This document shows, piece by piece, positions 25,695 through 33,744 of a stretch of 64,000 nucleotides of DNA. This DNA is from an uncultured Phocaeicola sp. GTDB lineage: Bacteria > Bacteroidota > Bacteroidia > Bacteroidales > Bacteroidaceae. The translations under genes and the position numbers were made by a program. The stretch spans positions 23,466 to 87,465 of the forward strand of contig CALUGI010000011.1 in NCBI GenBank assembly GCA_944320135.1. The letters are read 5' to 3'. The notes beneath the pieces were generated by a model that did no database searches, was not told where the DNA came from, and was given only the letters and a program-made list of their open reading frames with translations. Position 1 is the stretch's first letter. Each line of letters starts with the position of its first letter.

Positions 25695-26493
25695 ATTTCT
25701 CTACGGCATAGGCTACGCCGTCTTCATCGTTCGACAGGGTGATGAAGTCGGCGTTTTCTTTGACTATCTCTTGGGCGTTGTCCATCGCTATTCCCATTCC
25801 GGCAAACTTCACCATCGAAAGGTCGTTGAATCCGTCGCCTGCGGCCATCAGTTCTTCGCGGGAGAGTCCGAGTTCTTCCAGCAAGACCGAGAGGGAGCGG
25901 GCCTTGTCGATGCCTTTGGGCACCAATTCCAGGAAGTAAGGCTCCGAACGGAACACTCCCATGCGGTCTTTCAGATGTTCGTGCATCTCTTTCTCCAGTG
26001 CGGCGAGGCGCACGGGTTCGCCCACGATAAGGCATTTGGCGATGGGGTGTTTCACCGCCTCCAGAAAGTTGTCCACTTTTTTTATCTTCATCACGTTGAG
26101 CAGGGCCTCCTTCAATACGTATTCGTCGTCGGGGTTCTCGGTCAGCACGTATTCGTTCTCGTAGGTCACGATGGCGAAGCCGTTGTCCTTGGCGCACTTG
26201 TAGAGGTAGGGAAGCACGTCGCGGTCGAGCAGGTTCTTGTACATGATTTCATGCGTGCGCCAGTCGATGATTTCCCCGCCGTTGTAGGCAAGGATGTATC
26301 CCCCGAACTTGTCGAGTTCGAGCGCGTCGGCCAGCGGAGCCACCCCGTATGTGGGGCGGCCCGAAGCCAGAATGATTTTCAGTCCTTTTTCCCGTTGCGC
26401 CCTGACCAGCGTGTCCCGCGTGCGGGCGGTTATTTCCTTTTTCGAGTTGGTAAGCGTCCCGTCGAGGTCGAGCGCCAGAAGTTTGTATTCCAT
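25681..26493 (-). CDS. Cof-type HAD-IIB phosphatase
   Basis: The 270-residue protein begins MEYKLLALDLDGTLTNSKKEIT, with the nucleophile and acid aspartates of the HAD motif DLDGT. It has a C2B cap domain (about 85-190) and ends with the metal motif GDGFNDLSMVKFAGMGIAM. It should dephosphorylate small sugar or nucleotide phosphates; the particular substrate is unknown. The in-frame extension upstream to 26607 is Arg/Lys-rich with no family similarity and was discarded. Convergent overlap of 14 bp with the DUF2148 gene. Confidence 0.9.
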   Translation of the reverse strand: MEYKLLALDLDGTLTNSKKEITARTRDTLVRAQREKGLKIILASGRPTYGVAPLADALELDKFGGYILAYNGGEIIDWRTHEIMYKNLLDRDVLPYLYKCAKDNGFAIVTYENEYVLTENPDDEYVLKEALLNVMKIKKVDNFLEAVKHPIAKCLIVGEPVRLAALEKEMHEHLKDRMGVFRSEPYFLELVPKGIDKARSLSVLLEELGLSREELMAAGDGFNDLSMVKFAGMGIAMDNAQEIVKENADFITLSNDEDGVAYAVEKFILS

Positions 26494-26719
26494 AACTGCT
26501 TGGTGTTTGTTTTTTCCGTGCCGGCGTTTCTGAAAAACGCTTCCGCCTTCCGCATGGAACCTTTCGGCGTTCCGGGGCGCGGGCGGGCGTTTTTTCCGGC
26601 TGTGCAAAAGTAATGCAAAAAAGCGAAACGGAAGAAAAGTTGCGGAATTTAGCGGCTTTTTTTCTGCATTTCTCCCGGCTTTTTCTTATCTTGCAGAACA
26701 ATCAAGATTTGTCGGGCTT

Positions 26720-27391
26720 ATGAATCTGTATTTAGACTTTATTCTCCGGCTGTTCGTGGCCGGAATCATGGGAGTGCTGATTGGGCTGGAGCGGGAATAC
26801 CGCGCCAAGGAAGCGGGCTATCGCACCCATTTCTTGGTGGCGTTAGGAAGCGCGCTGATGATGATCGTGTCGCAGTACGGCTTTTCGGACGTGCTTGAAA
26901 AAGACTTGGTGAGGCTCGACCCAAGCCGCATCGCCTCGCAGGTGGTGAGCGGCATCGGATTCATCGGGGCGGGAACGATAATCTTGCTCCAGAGGCAGAT
27001 AGTGCGGGGACTGACCACGGCCGCCGGGGTGTGGGCCACCGCAGGCATCGGGCTTGCCGTAGGAGCGGGGATGTATGAAGTCGGCATAGCGGCCACGGTG
27101 CTGGCGTTGGCCGGACTAGAAGCGTTGAGCCGCTGTTTCAAAAGCATCGGCATGAGAAGCATGATTGTGGAGTTTACGGCCGACAACGAGGAAGTGCTGA
27201 AAAAAGTGTCGAACAACTTCAGCACGGCGAACTACCGCATTTCCTCGTATGAGATGAGCAAAGTGCCGGACGAAGGGAAGATAAAGTATCATGTCACCCT
27301 TGTAGTGAAAGCGAAACGGATGAACGAAGAAGGGCTGCTCCTGCTGCTCCTGCATGACTTTCCGGGGATTACGGTGAACAAGATAATATGA
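26720..27391 (+). CDS. MgtC/SapB-family membrane protein
   Basis: A 223-residue protein with four to five N-terminal membrane helices containing the family motifs GVLIGLEREYRAKEAGYRTH, VVSGIGFIGAGTII and GLTTAAGVWATAGIGLAVG, then a soluble C-terminal domain (about 145-223) with ACT-like character. MgtC relatives help growth in low magnesium, in part by acting on F-ATPase or phosphate uptake; the role of this one is not known. Monocistronic, followed by a strong bidirectional hairpin. Confidence 0.88.
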   Translation: MNLYLDFILRLFVAGIMGVLIGLEREYRAKEAGYRTHFLVALGSALMMIVSQYGFSDVLEKDLVRLDPSRIASQVVSGIGFIGAGTIILLQRQIVRGLTTAAGVWATAGIGLAVGAGMYEVGIAATVLALAGLEALSRCFKSIGMRSMIVEFTADNEEVLKKVSNNFSTANYRISSYEMSKVPDEGKIKYHVTLVVKAKRMNEEGLLLLLLHDFPGITVNKII

Positions 27392-27399
27392 CGCAAAAA

Positions 27400-27432
27400 T
27401 GCGGCCTCCGGAACGCAGGTTCGGAAGCCGCA
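27400..27432. terminator. Bidirectional terminator
   Basis: TGCGGC-C-TCCG pairs with CGGA-A-GCCGCA around a 10-nt loop, between two convergent genes, with A- and T-rich flanks on both sides. Confidence 0.8.
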
Positions 27433-27446
27433 AATCTTTTATTCGC

Positions 27447-27668
27447 TCAGCCGATATAGACGTTCACGTGCAAGAACAGCCTGTCGTGGCCGTTGTCGAT
27501 GTCAAAGTCTATCTTGTCTTCGCGGGCGAGCCAGCCGATGGCAGCGTTCAAATCTCTGTCGCATAGCCCGGAAGCCTTCTTGAGGTCTTCATAGTCCCAA
27601 TGCGCGTTGTCGGAAAGCAGCCTCCAGACAACGCCTGCGTTTTCTCCGATTTGATTCTTGTTCATCAT
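27447..27668 (-). CDS. Small winged-helix protein (DUF2582 family)
   Basis: A 73-residue protein (or 72 from the second Met) that is a single winged-helix domain: IGENAGVVWRLLSD is helix 1, DYEDLKKASGLCDRDLNAAIGWLAREDKI covers the recognition helix and linker, and the end forms the wing. The family is annotated as winged helix-turn-helix and is widespread in Bacteroidetes. DNA or protein target unknown. Stand-alone gene, convergent with the MgtC-like gene. Confidence 0.82.
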   Translation of the reverse strand: MMNKNQIGENAGVVWRLLSDNAHWDYEDLKKASGLCDRDLNAAIGWLAREDKIDFDIDNGHDRLFLHVNVYIG

Positions 27669-27925
27669 AATTCAAAAATTAGTAGTTTGTAGTAAATTGT
27701 TATTGGCTGAACAAAAATAAGAACAATTTGTCTTTATTGCAAGCGGCGGGCCTTTAAATTGCACGGGAAATTTGTCTTATCGTACATTCAGGACATAATA
27801 TTTGCAAAATGTGCTAATAAAAGACGCTCCTGCCGTAACCGTTTTGCAATACGGCGCACCGGAGGGAGCCGGAACTTGCGCGCGTTTCCTGTCGTTTCCG
27901 CCCGGCTTCGGACTGAAGGACGGGG

Positions 27926-28020
27926 ACGGTTCTTTCATTTAAGATGCCATAACTTCCGCCATGCCTATGCGTCCGGGCGGACACACGGGTCTGTCCCTAC
28001 GGGTTAAATGAAAGTGCCGT
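27926..28020. repeat. 95-bp palindromic intergenic repeat (REP/RAYT-like)
   Basis: The 17-bp arms 27926-27942 and 28004-28020 (ACGG..CTTTCATTTAA and its inverse) match at 15 of 17 positions. Inside are smaller dyads: GTCC-GGGC-GGAC and GGACA..TGTCC. GGACGGGGAC occurs just before the left arm and again after the right arm. This is the layout of dispersed REP-type palindromes mobilised by RAYT transposases. The whole gap 27669-28112 has no gene; its right end is the map promoter. Confidence 0.55.
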
Positions 28021-28056
28021 GAAGGACGGAAGGACGGGGACATTTTTTGCAGGACA

Positions 28057-28089
28057 TTTGGCGTATGTCCTTTTTTTCTTATAACTTTG
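28057..28089 (+). promoter_or_regulatory. Promoter of map-tsaD
   Basis: TTTG at 28057-28060, 21 nt, TAACTTTG at 28082-28089; the ATG is 24 nt downstream. Confidence 0.8.
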
Positions 28090-28112
28090 CACAACTGTAA
28101 AAAACGGAATTT

Positions 28113-28967
28113 ATGAAACGGCATAAAATAAACTGGAGAGTGCCCAAAGGGGCCGAGCCGACGGAACTGGACAAGAAAGTGCTGTATTACCAGAACAAGG
28201 GGCATCTGGTTCCGACGCGCGAACTGATAAAGACTCCGGAACAAATAGAAGGAATACGTCGCAGCGGCGTAATCAACACCGGAGTGCTGGACTTGGTGGA
28301 AAAGGAAATCCGTGCAGGCATGACAACGGAAGACATCGACAAGCTGGTGTACGACTATACGGTGGGGCACGGAGCGATTCCGGCATGTCTGGGCTATGAA
28401 GGATTCCCGAAAAGCTGCTGCACCTCCGTCAATGAGGTTGTCTGCCACGGAATCCCCAACGACGTGGAGGTGCTTGAAGAAGGCGACATCATCAACGTAG
28501 ACTGCACCACCATCCTCGACGGATATTATGCGGACGCCTCGCGGATGTTCGTGATAGGCAAAACTGCGCCGGAGAAAGAGAAGCTGGTAAGGGTGGCCAA
28601 AGAATGCCTGCAAATCGGGATGGAAGCGGCCAAGCCTTTCGGCTTCGTGGGCGACATCGGCAATGCCGTTGAGAAACATGCCAGAAAAAACGGCTTCTCT
28701 GTGGTGCGCGACTTGTGCGGGCACGGAGTGGGGCTGGAATTTCATGAGGAGCCGGACGTGCTCCACTACGGAAAGAAAGGCACGGGCATGTTGCTCGTGC
28801 CGGGAATGGTGTTCACCATCGAGCCGATGATCAACATGGGAACATGGGAAGTGTTCGTCGACGAGGAAGACGGATGGACGGTGGTCACGGAAGACGAACT
28901 CCCGTCCGCCCAATGGGAACACACGTTCGTCATGACGGAACAAGGTTTGGAAATATTGACGTATTGA
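28113..28967 (+). CDS. map: Type I methionine aminopeptidase
   Basis: A 284-residue metallopeptidase that removes the initiator methionine. It has a short basic N-terminal extension (about 1-40) before the pita-bread fold. Metal and substrate residues are visible in VCHGIPND, VDCTTILDGYYADASRMF (two Asp ligands), LCGHGVGLEFHEEP (His ligand and catalytic His) and FTIEPMIN (Glu ligand). It has no SEC-C motif. First gene of a transcript with tsaD, 23 bp downstream. Confidence 0.94.
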   Translation: MKRHKINWRVPKGAEPTELDKKVLYYQNKGHLVPTRELIKTPEQIEGIRRSGVINTGVLDLVEKEIRAGMTTEDIDKLVYDYTVGHGAIPACLGYEGFPKSCCTSVNEVVCHGIPNDVEVLEEGDIINVDCTTILDGYYADASRMFVIGKTAPEKEKLVRVAKECLQIGMEAAKPFGFVGDIGNAVEKHARKNGFSVVRDLCGHGVGLEFHEEPDVLHYGKKGTGMLLVPGMVFTIEPMINMGTWEVFVDEEDGWTVVTEDELPSAQWEHTFVMTEQGLEILTY

Positions 28968-28980
28968 ATACGACTATAAC

Positions 28981-28986
28981 AGGAGG
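28981..28986 (+). promoter_or_regulatory. Unusual full Shine-Dalgarno sequence before tsaD
   Basis: AGGAGG lies 4 nt before the tsaD ATG. Genes of this phylum generally do without such a sequence because the anti-SD is sequestered, and none of the other starts in this window shows one so clearly. Confidence 0.6.
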
Positions 28987-28990
28987 AAAT

Positions 28991-30013
28991 ATGAGCGTTA
29001 TTATATTAGGTATAGAGTCATCGTGCGACGACACCTCGGCGGCGGTCATCAAAGACGGCGTGCTGCTGTCAAGCGTAATCGCAAGCCAGGCCGTGCATGA
29101 AGCATACGGAGGCGTCGTGCCCGAACTGGCCTCCCGCGCGCACCAGCAGAACATTGTGCCGGTGGTGCATGAAGCGTTGAAGCGGGCCGGCGTAGCGAAG
29201 GAAGAACTGAGCGCCGTGGCCTTCACGCGGGGGCCGGGATTGATGGGCTCTCTGCTGGTGGGCGTTTCGTTCGCCAAAGGGTTCTCCCGCGCGCTGGGCA
29301 TTCCGATGATTGAGGTTAACCATCTGCAAGGCCACGTGTTGGCTCATTTCATTAAAGAAGAAGGCGAAGAGTCCCGCCAGCCCGGATTCCCGTTCATCTG
29401 CCTGCTCGTGTCCGGCGGAAACTCGCAAATCATCCGGGTGAACGCCTACAACGACATGGAGGTGCTGGGGCAAACCATCGACGACGCGGCAGGAGAGGCA
29501 ATCGACAAATGTTCGAAAGTGATGGGCTTGGGCTATCCGGGCGGCCCGATTATCGACAAGCTGGCCCGGCAAGGCAATCCGGAGGCGTTCGCGTTCAGCA
29601 AGCCCCACATTCCGGGATACGACTACAGCTTCAGCGGACTGAAAACGTCTTTCCTCTATTCGCTGCGCGAGTGGATAAAGGAAGACCCCGACTTCGTGGA
29701 GCATCACAAGACAGACCTGGCGGCCTCGTTGGAAAAAACCGTTGTCGACATCCTGATGGACAAGCTGCGCAAGGCGGTGAAAGACACGGGCATCAAAGAC
29801 GTGGCCGTAGCGGGAGGCGTATCGGCCAACAACGGCCTCCGGAACTCGTTCCGCGAACACGCGCGGAAATACGGATGGAACATCTTCATTCCCAAGTTCG
29901 GCTATACGACCGACAATGCGGCAATGATTGCCGTCACGGGATATTTCAAGTACCTGGACAAGGATTTTTGTTCCATAGACTTGCCCGCATATTCGAGAGT
30001 GACGATAAAGTGA
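28991..30013 (+). CDS. tsaD: tRNA N6-adenosine threonylcarbamoyltransferase
   Basis: The 340-residue Kae1/Qri7-family ATPase adds threonylcarbamoyl to A37 of ANN-decoding tRNAs with TsaB and TsaE. Iron ligands are in NHLQGHVLAH; VSGGNSQI and the ASKH-fold elements GIESSCDDT and AVAGGVSANNGLR are intact. The start at 28991 is fixed by the usual MSVIILGIESSCDDT and the AGGAGG just upstream. It follows map by 23 bp, and pncC follows after 42 bp. Confidence 0.95.
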   Translation: MSVIILGIESSCDDTSAAVIKDGVLLSSVIASQAVHEAYGGVVPELASRAHQQNIVPVVHEALKRAGVAKEELSAVAFTRGPGLMGSLLVGVSFAKGFSRALGIPMIEVNHLQGHVLAHFIKEEGEESRQPGFPFICLLVSGGNSQIIRVNAYNDMEVLGQTIDDAAGEAIDKCSKVMGLGYPGGPIIDKLARQGNPEAFAFSKPHIPGYDYSFSGLKTSFLYSLREWIKEDPDFVEHHKTDLAASLEKTVVDILMDKLRKAVKDTGIKDVAVAGGVSANNGLRNSFREHARKYGWNIFIPKFGYTTDNAAMIAVTGYFKYLDKDFCSIDLPAYSRVTIK

Positions 30014-30055
30014 CGCATATTCGCAGGATTTTAGAAATCAGAAACAAGAAATATT

Positions 30056-30556
30056 ATGTCAGTAGAAACAAAAACATTAAGCAAGTTGATCAGTGAAATC
30101 TTCTGGAGAGAAGGATTCACCCTGGCTACGGCGGAAAGCTGTACGGCCGGCAACGTGGCCGCCATCATCACGGCGATTCCCGGAAGCTCCCGTTTCTATA
30201 AAGGAGGAGTGGTGGCTTATGCAAACGAAGTGAAAGAAGAACTTTTGCACGTGAAGAAAGAAACCCTCGACACTCACGGGGCAGTTAGCGAAGAAACCGT
30301 TGTCGAAATGGTGTATGGCGCTATGGAAACCCTCCATGCCGATTACGCGGTGGCAACCTCCGGCATTGCAGGTCCGGGCGGAGGGACTCCCGACAAACCG
30401 GTCGGCACGATTTGGGTGGCAGCAGGCACGAAAGGCAAAGTGCTTACCGCCAAACTCTCCGACGACGAAGGGCGCGAGAAAAACATTCAGACAGCAACGG
30501 CAAAAACCCTGCAATTGCTGCTCGAATTGTGCCAAAAGCAAGAAAATGAGGAATAA
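30056..30556 (+). CDS. pncC: CinA-family nicotinamide-nucleotide amidohydrolase
   Basis: The 166-residue stand-alone CinA C-terminal domain carries TAESCTAGNVAA (catalytic Ser), GVVAYANEVKEELLHV and ATSGIAGPGGGTPDKPVGTIW. It deamidates nicotinamide mononucleotide in NAD recycling. There is no attached N-terminal molybdopterin-like domain. It lies downstream of tsaD and upstream of the rpmB promoter. Confidence 0.9.
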   Translation: MSVETKTLSKLISEIFWREGFTLATAESCTAGNVAAIITAIPGSSRFYKGGVVAYANEVKEELLHVKKETLDTHGAVSEETVVEMVYGAMETLHADYAVATSGIAGPGGGTPDKPVGTIWVAAGTKGKVLTAKLSDDEGREKNIQTATAKTLQLLLELCQKQENEE

Positions 30557-30579
30557 AAGCATATTTATGGTTGAAAAAC

Positions 30580-30610
30580 TTGTGTATATCAATTTAAATC
30601 ACTTACTTTG
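30580..30610 (+). promoter_or_regulatory. Probable promoter of rpmB-rpmG-DUF4295
   Basis: TTG at 30580-30582, 21 nt, then TACTTTG, in which the spacer inside the -7 box is one base short of TAnnTTTG. The leader to the rpmB ATG is about 45 nt. Confidence 0.5.
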
Positions 30611-30658
30611 CACTCCGTTTGAGAGAACCATGAAATAAAACTATAAAACTGGATAGAA

Positions 30659-30919
30659 ATGTCGAGAATTTGTCAAATTACCGGAAAGAAAGCCTCTGTG
30701 GGCAACAACGTTTCACATTCAAAAAGAAGAACTAAAAGAATGTTCAATGTGAACTTGTTTACGAAGAAGTTCTATTATGTAGAGCAAGATTGCTGGATTA
30801 GCCTGAAGCTCAGTGCTAACGGCTTGAGAATCATCAACAAGAAAGGTCTTGATGCAGCGTTGAACGATGCAGTAGCCAAGGGCCACTGCGATTGGAAAGA
30901 CATCAAAGTTATTGGTTAA
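30659..30919 (+). CDS. rpmB: 50S ribosomal protein bL28
   Basis: The 86-residue protein opens with the L28 signature [20 protein letters not shown] and a basic RRTKRMF stretch. It binds 23S rRNA near the E site. It heads a three-gene ribosomal transcript with L33 and a DUF4295 protein, spaced about 20 and 12 bp. Confidence 0.96.
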   Translation: MSRICQITGKKASVGNNVSHSKRRTKRMFNVNLFTKKFYYVEQDCWISLKLSANGLRIINKKGLDAALNDAVAKGHCDWKDIKVIG

Positions 30920-30938
30920 TTAAAAGAAGAGAAAGACT

Positions 30939-31127
30939 ATGGCAAAGAAAGCTAAAGGCAATAGAGTACAGGTAATCCTTGAATGCACTGAAATGAAGGA
31001 TAGTGGTATGCCGGGAACTTCTCGTTATGTTACAACAAAAAACAGAAAAAATACCACTGAAAGATTGGAACTCAAGAAGTACAATCCTATTTTGAAGAGA
31101 GTAACCGTTCACAAAGAAATCAAATAA
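30939..31127 (+). CDS. rpmG: 50S ribosomal protein bL33, zinc-free form
   Basis: A 62-residue L33 with typical [34 protein letters not shown] and [11 protein letters not shown]. Only one cysteine remains, so it is the C-minus type that does not bind zinc. No zinc-regulated box was noticed in front of it. Confidence 0.96.
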   Translation: MAKKAKGNRVQVILECTEMKDSGMPGTSRYVTTKNRKNTTERLELKKYNPILKRVTVHKEIK

Positions 31128-31139
31128 CAGCAAGAGACT

Positions 31140-31295
31140 ATGGCAAAGAAAACAGTCGCAACCCTCCAGACAGGAAAGGAAGGTCGTTCTTATACGAAAG
31201 TTATCAAAATGGTGAAGTCTCCGAAAACGGGCGCTTACATTTTTGACGAACAAATGGTTCCGAACGAAAAGGTTCAGGACTTTTTCAAGAAATAA
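31140..31295 (+). CDS. DUF4295 small basic protein (bL38-like ribosomal protein)
   Basis: A 51-codon gene immediately after rpmG: MAKKTVATLQTGKEGRSYTK... ending VQDFFKK. It is rich in Lys and belongs to the Bacteroidetes-restricted DUF4295 family. From memory, the Flavobacterium ribosome structure assigned a protein of this kind as new ribosomal protein bL38; the operon position between rpmG and a terminator agrees. It is easily missed because of its length. Confidence 0.88.
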   Translation: MAKKTVATLQTGKEGRSYTKVIKMVKSPKTGAYIFDEQMVPNEKVQDFFKK

Positions 31296-31317
31296 GAATA
31301 TAAAGATTCTGAATAAA

Positions 31318-31351
31318 AAGGCATATCCTCTGTCGGGTATGCCTTTTTTTT
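31318..31351 (+). terminator. Terminator of the L28-L33-DUF4295 operon
   Basis: AAGGCATA(T)CC pairs with GG(G)TATGCCTT around TCTGTC, followed by eight Ts. Confidence 0.92.
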
Positions 31352-31415
31352 AGAAACATGTGCGGCAATATGCCCGATTTTTTCGGGTTTTCTTCCCGAA
31401 GATGAGCTTTTTTCC

Positions 31416-31423
31416 TATCTTTG
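31416..31423 (+). promoter_or_regulatory. -7 promoter element for ftsY-rimO
   Basis: TATCTTTG sits inside a small dyad CCTATC-TTTGCA-GATAGG. The ATG at 31467 is about 43 nt downstream; a longer in-frame reading from 31437 has no family similarity in its added residues. Confidence 0.6.
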
Positions 31424-31466
31424 CAGATAGGACAACTTGTGTCTGCAATATAATAAAGAACGACGT

Positions 31467-32435
31467 ATGGGATTTTTTAGTTTTTTCTCCAAAGAAAAGA
31501 AGGAAACGTTGGACAAAGGATTGTCCAAGACCAAAGAAAGTGTGTTCGGAAAGATAGCCCGTGCCGTAGCCGGAAAGTCCAAAGTGGACGATGAGGTGCT
31601 GGACAATCTGGAGGAAGTGCTGATCACTTCCGACGTAGGCGTGGAAACAACCCTGAAAATCATCAAGCGCATAGAGGCAAGAGCGGCTAAAGACAAGTAC
31701 GTGAACACTCAGGAACTGAACGACATTCTTCGAGAGGAAATAGCGGCGTTGCTTACAGAGAACAACACGACAGATGCCGAAGATTTCAGCATACCCGCCG
31801 ACAAGAAGCCATACGTAATTATGGTGGTGGGAGTGAATGGGGTAGGGAAAACGACGACTATCGGAAAGTTGGCCTACCAGTTCAAGAAGGCAGGCAAATC
31901 AGTTTATCTCGGCGCAGCCGACACTTTCCGTGCGGCAGCGGTAGAGCAGCTGATGATTTGGGGCGAACGTGTCGGAATCCCTGTCGTCAAACAAAAGATG
32001 GGCGCAGACCCGGCTTCTGTCGCATTCGATACGCTCAGTTCGGCGGTGGCCAACCATGCAGACGCGGTGATTATTGACACCGCAGGCCGTTTGCACAACA
32101 AAATAGGACTGATGAATGAACTGACCAAGATAAAGAACGTAATGCGCAAGGTTGTGCCCGACGCGCCGCACGAAGTGCTTCTTGTGCTTGACGGTTCGAC
32201 CGGCCAGAATGCGTTTGAACAAGCCAAACAATTTACGCTGGCCACAGAAGTGAACGCGATGGCCATTACCAAGCTGGACGGAACCGCCAAAGGAGGAGTG
32301 GTTATCGGCATCTCAGACCAGTTCAAGATTCCGGTGAAATACATTGGACTGGGAGAAGGCATTGAAGATTTGCAAGTTTTTCGCCGCCGCGAGTTCGTGG
32401 ATTCGCTGTTTGGCGCATCATCAACAGACAAATAA
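31467..32435 (+). CDS. ftsY: Signal recognition particle receptor FtsY
   Basis: The 322-residue SRP GTPase has a short N-terminal helix (MGFFSFFSKEKKETLDKG), the helical N domain, and the G domain with P-loop GVNGVGKTTTIGKLA, the DTAGR motif and TKLDGTAKGG. It lacks the long acidic A domain of E. coli FtsY, as usual in this phylum. It docks SRP-ribosome complexes at the inner membrane. The rimO start codon follows its stop directly. Confidence 0.95.
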   Translation: MGFFSFFSKEKKETLDKGLSKTKESVFGKIARAVAGKSKVDDEVLDNLEEVLITSDVGVETTLKIIKRIEARAAKDKYVNTQELNDILREEIAALLTENNTTDAEDFSIPADKKPYVIMVVGVNGVGKTTTIGKLAYQFKKAGKSVYLGAADTFRAAAVEQLMIWGERVGIPVVKQKMGADPASVAFDTLSSAVANHADAVIIDTAGRLHNKIGLMNELTKIKNVMRKVVPDAPHEVLLVLDGSTGQNAFEQAKQFTLATEVNAMAITKLDGTAKGGVVIGISDQFKIPVKYIGLGEGIEDLQVFRRREFVDSLFGASSTDK

Positions 32436-33740
32436 ATGAGAAAAGATACGATAGATATTGTCACATTGGGCTGCTCGAAGAATTTGGTGGATTCGGAAAA
32501 GCTGATGAAACAACTCGAAGCGAACGGATACAAAGTGACTCACGACAGCAAACGTCCGCAAGGCGAAATTGCAGTAATCAATACGTGCGGTTTCATTGGA
32601 GATGCCAAAGAAGAGTCTGTCAACATGATTCTGGAGTTTTGCCAGGCAAAAGAGAAGGGGAAACTGAAGAAACTGTATGTGATGGGCTGCCTTTCAGAAC
32701 GTTATTTGAAGGAACTGGAAGCGGAAATTCCGCAGGTGGACAAGTTTTATGGCAAATTCAACTGGAACGAGTTGCTGGCAGATTTAGGCAAACCTTATCA
32801 CTCGGAACTTGCTCTCGAACGGCGGCTGACAACTCCGAAACACTACGCTTATGTGAAAATCTCAGAAGGCTGCGACCGCAAATGTTCATATTGCGCTATC
32901 CCTATCATTACAGGGCCTCATGTTTCACGCCCGATGGAAGATATTCTCGATGAAGTGCGCTTGCTCGTATCGGAAGGAGTGAAAGAATTTCAGATAATAG
33001 CTCAAGAACTGACTTATTACGGACAAGATTTATATAAGAAGCAAATGCTTCCGGAGCTGATTGACCGCATGGCGAAAATTCCGGGGGTAGAATGGATACG
33101 CTTGCATTACGCATATCCGGCACATTTCCCGGAGGACTTGTTCCGTGTGATGCGCGAGAATAGCAATGTATGCAAATACATGGATATCGCTTTGCAGCAT
33201 ATCAGCGACAATGTCCTTCAAAAAATGCGACGTCATGTCACGAAAGATGAAACGTATGCGCTGATTGAACGCTTCCGGAAGGAAGTGCCGGGCATCCACT
33301 TGCGTACTACATTGATGGTAGGCCATCCGGGAGAAACGGAACAGGATTTTGACGAGCTGAAAGAATTTGTCCGCAAAGCGCGGTTTGAGCGGATGGGCGC
33401 TTTTGCTTACTCGGAAGAAGAAGGCACTTATTCAGCCGAACACTATGCTGATGAAATTCCGCAAGACGTGAAAGAACGGCGGCTCGACGAACTGATGGCT
33501 ATCCAACAGAAGATATCCGGAGAACTGAGCCAGAAGAAGATTGGAAAAAGATTCAAAGTAATTGTCGACCGCAAAGAAGGAGAATATTATGTGGGGCGTA
33601 CCGAATACGATTCGCCGGAAGTGGACCCGGAAGTGTTGATAAAAGCAGAAGAGGGGCACAGGCTGAAAACAGGTTCCTTTTATCAGGCAGAAATATATGA
33701 TGCGGACGATTTTGATTTGTATGCAACGATAGTGAAGTGA
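32436..33740 (+). CDS. rimO: Ribosomal protein S12 methylthiotransferase
   Basis: The 434-residue radical-SAM enzyme methylthiolates Asp of S12. The N-terminal UPF0004 domain has the three cluster cysteines in GCSKNLVDSE, NTCGFIGDAKEES and MGCLSERY. The radical-SAM CxxxCxxC is in EGCDRKCSYCAIP. A TRAM domain closes the C terminus. It directly abuts ftsY with no gap and is followed after 4 bp by the HU/LysM gene, indicating one transcript. Confidence 0.95.
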   Translation: MRKDTIDIVTLGCSKNLVDSEKLMKQLEANGYKVTHDSKRPQGEIAVINTCGFIGDAKEESVNMILEFCQAKEKGKLKKLYVMGCLSERYLKELEAEIPQVDKFYGKFNWNELLADLGKPYHSELALERRLTTPKHYAYVKISEGCDRKCSYCAIPIITGPHVSRPMEDILDEVRLLVSEGVKEFQIIAQELTYYGQDLYKKQMLPELIDRMAKIPGVEWIRLHYAYPAHFPEDLFRVMRENSNVCKYMDIALQHISDNVLQKMRRHVTKDETYALIERFRKEVPGIHLRTTLMVGHPGETEQDFDELKEFVRKARFERMGAFAYSEEEGTYSAEHYADEIPQDVKERRLDELMAIQQKISGELSQKKIGKRFKVIVDRKEGEYYVGRTEYDSPEVDPEVLIKAEEGHRLKTGSFYQAEIYDADDFDLYATIVK

Positions 33741-33744
33741 GTAT

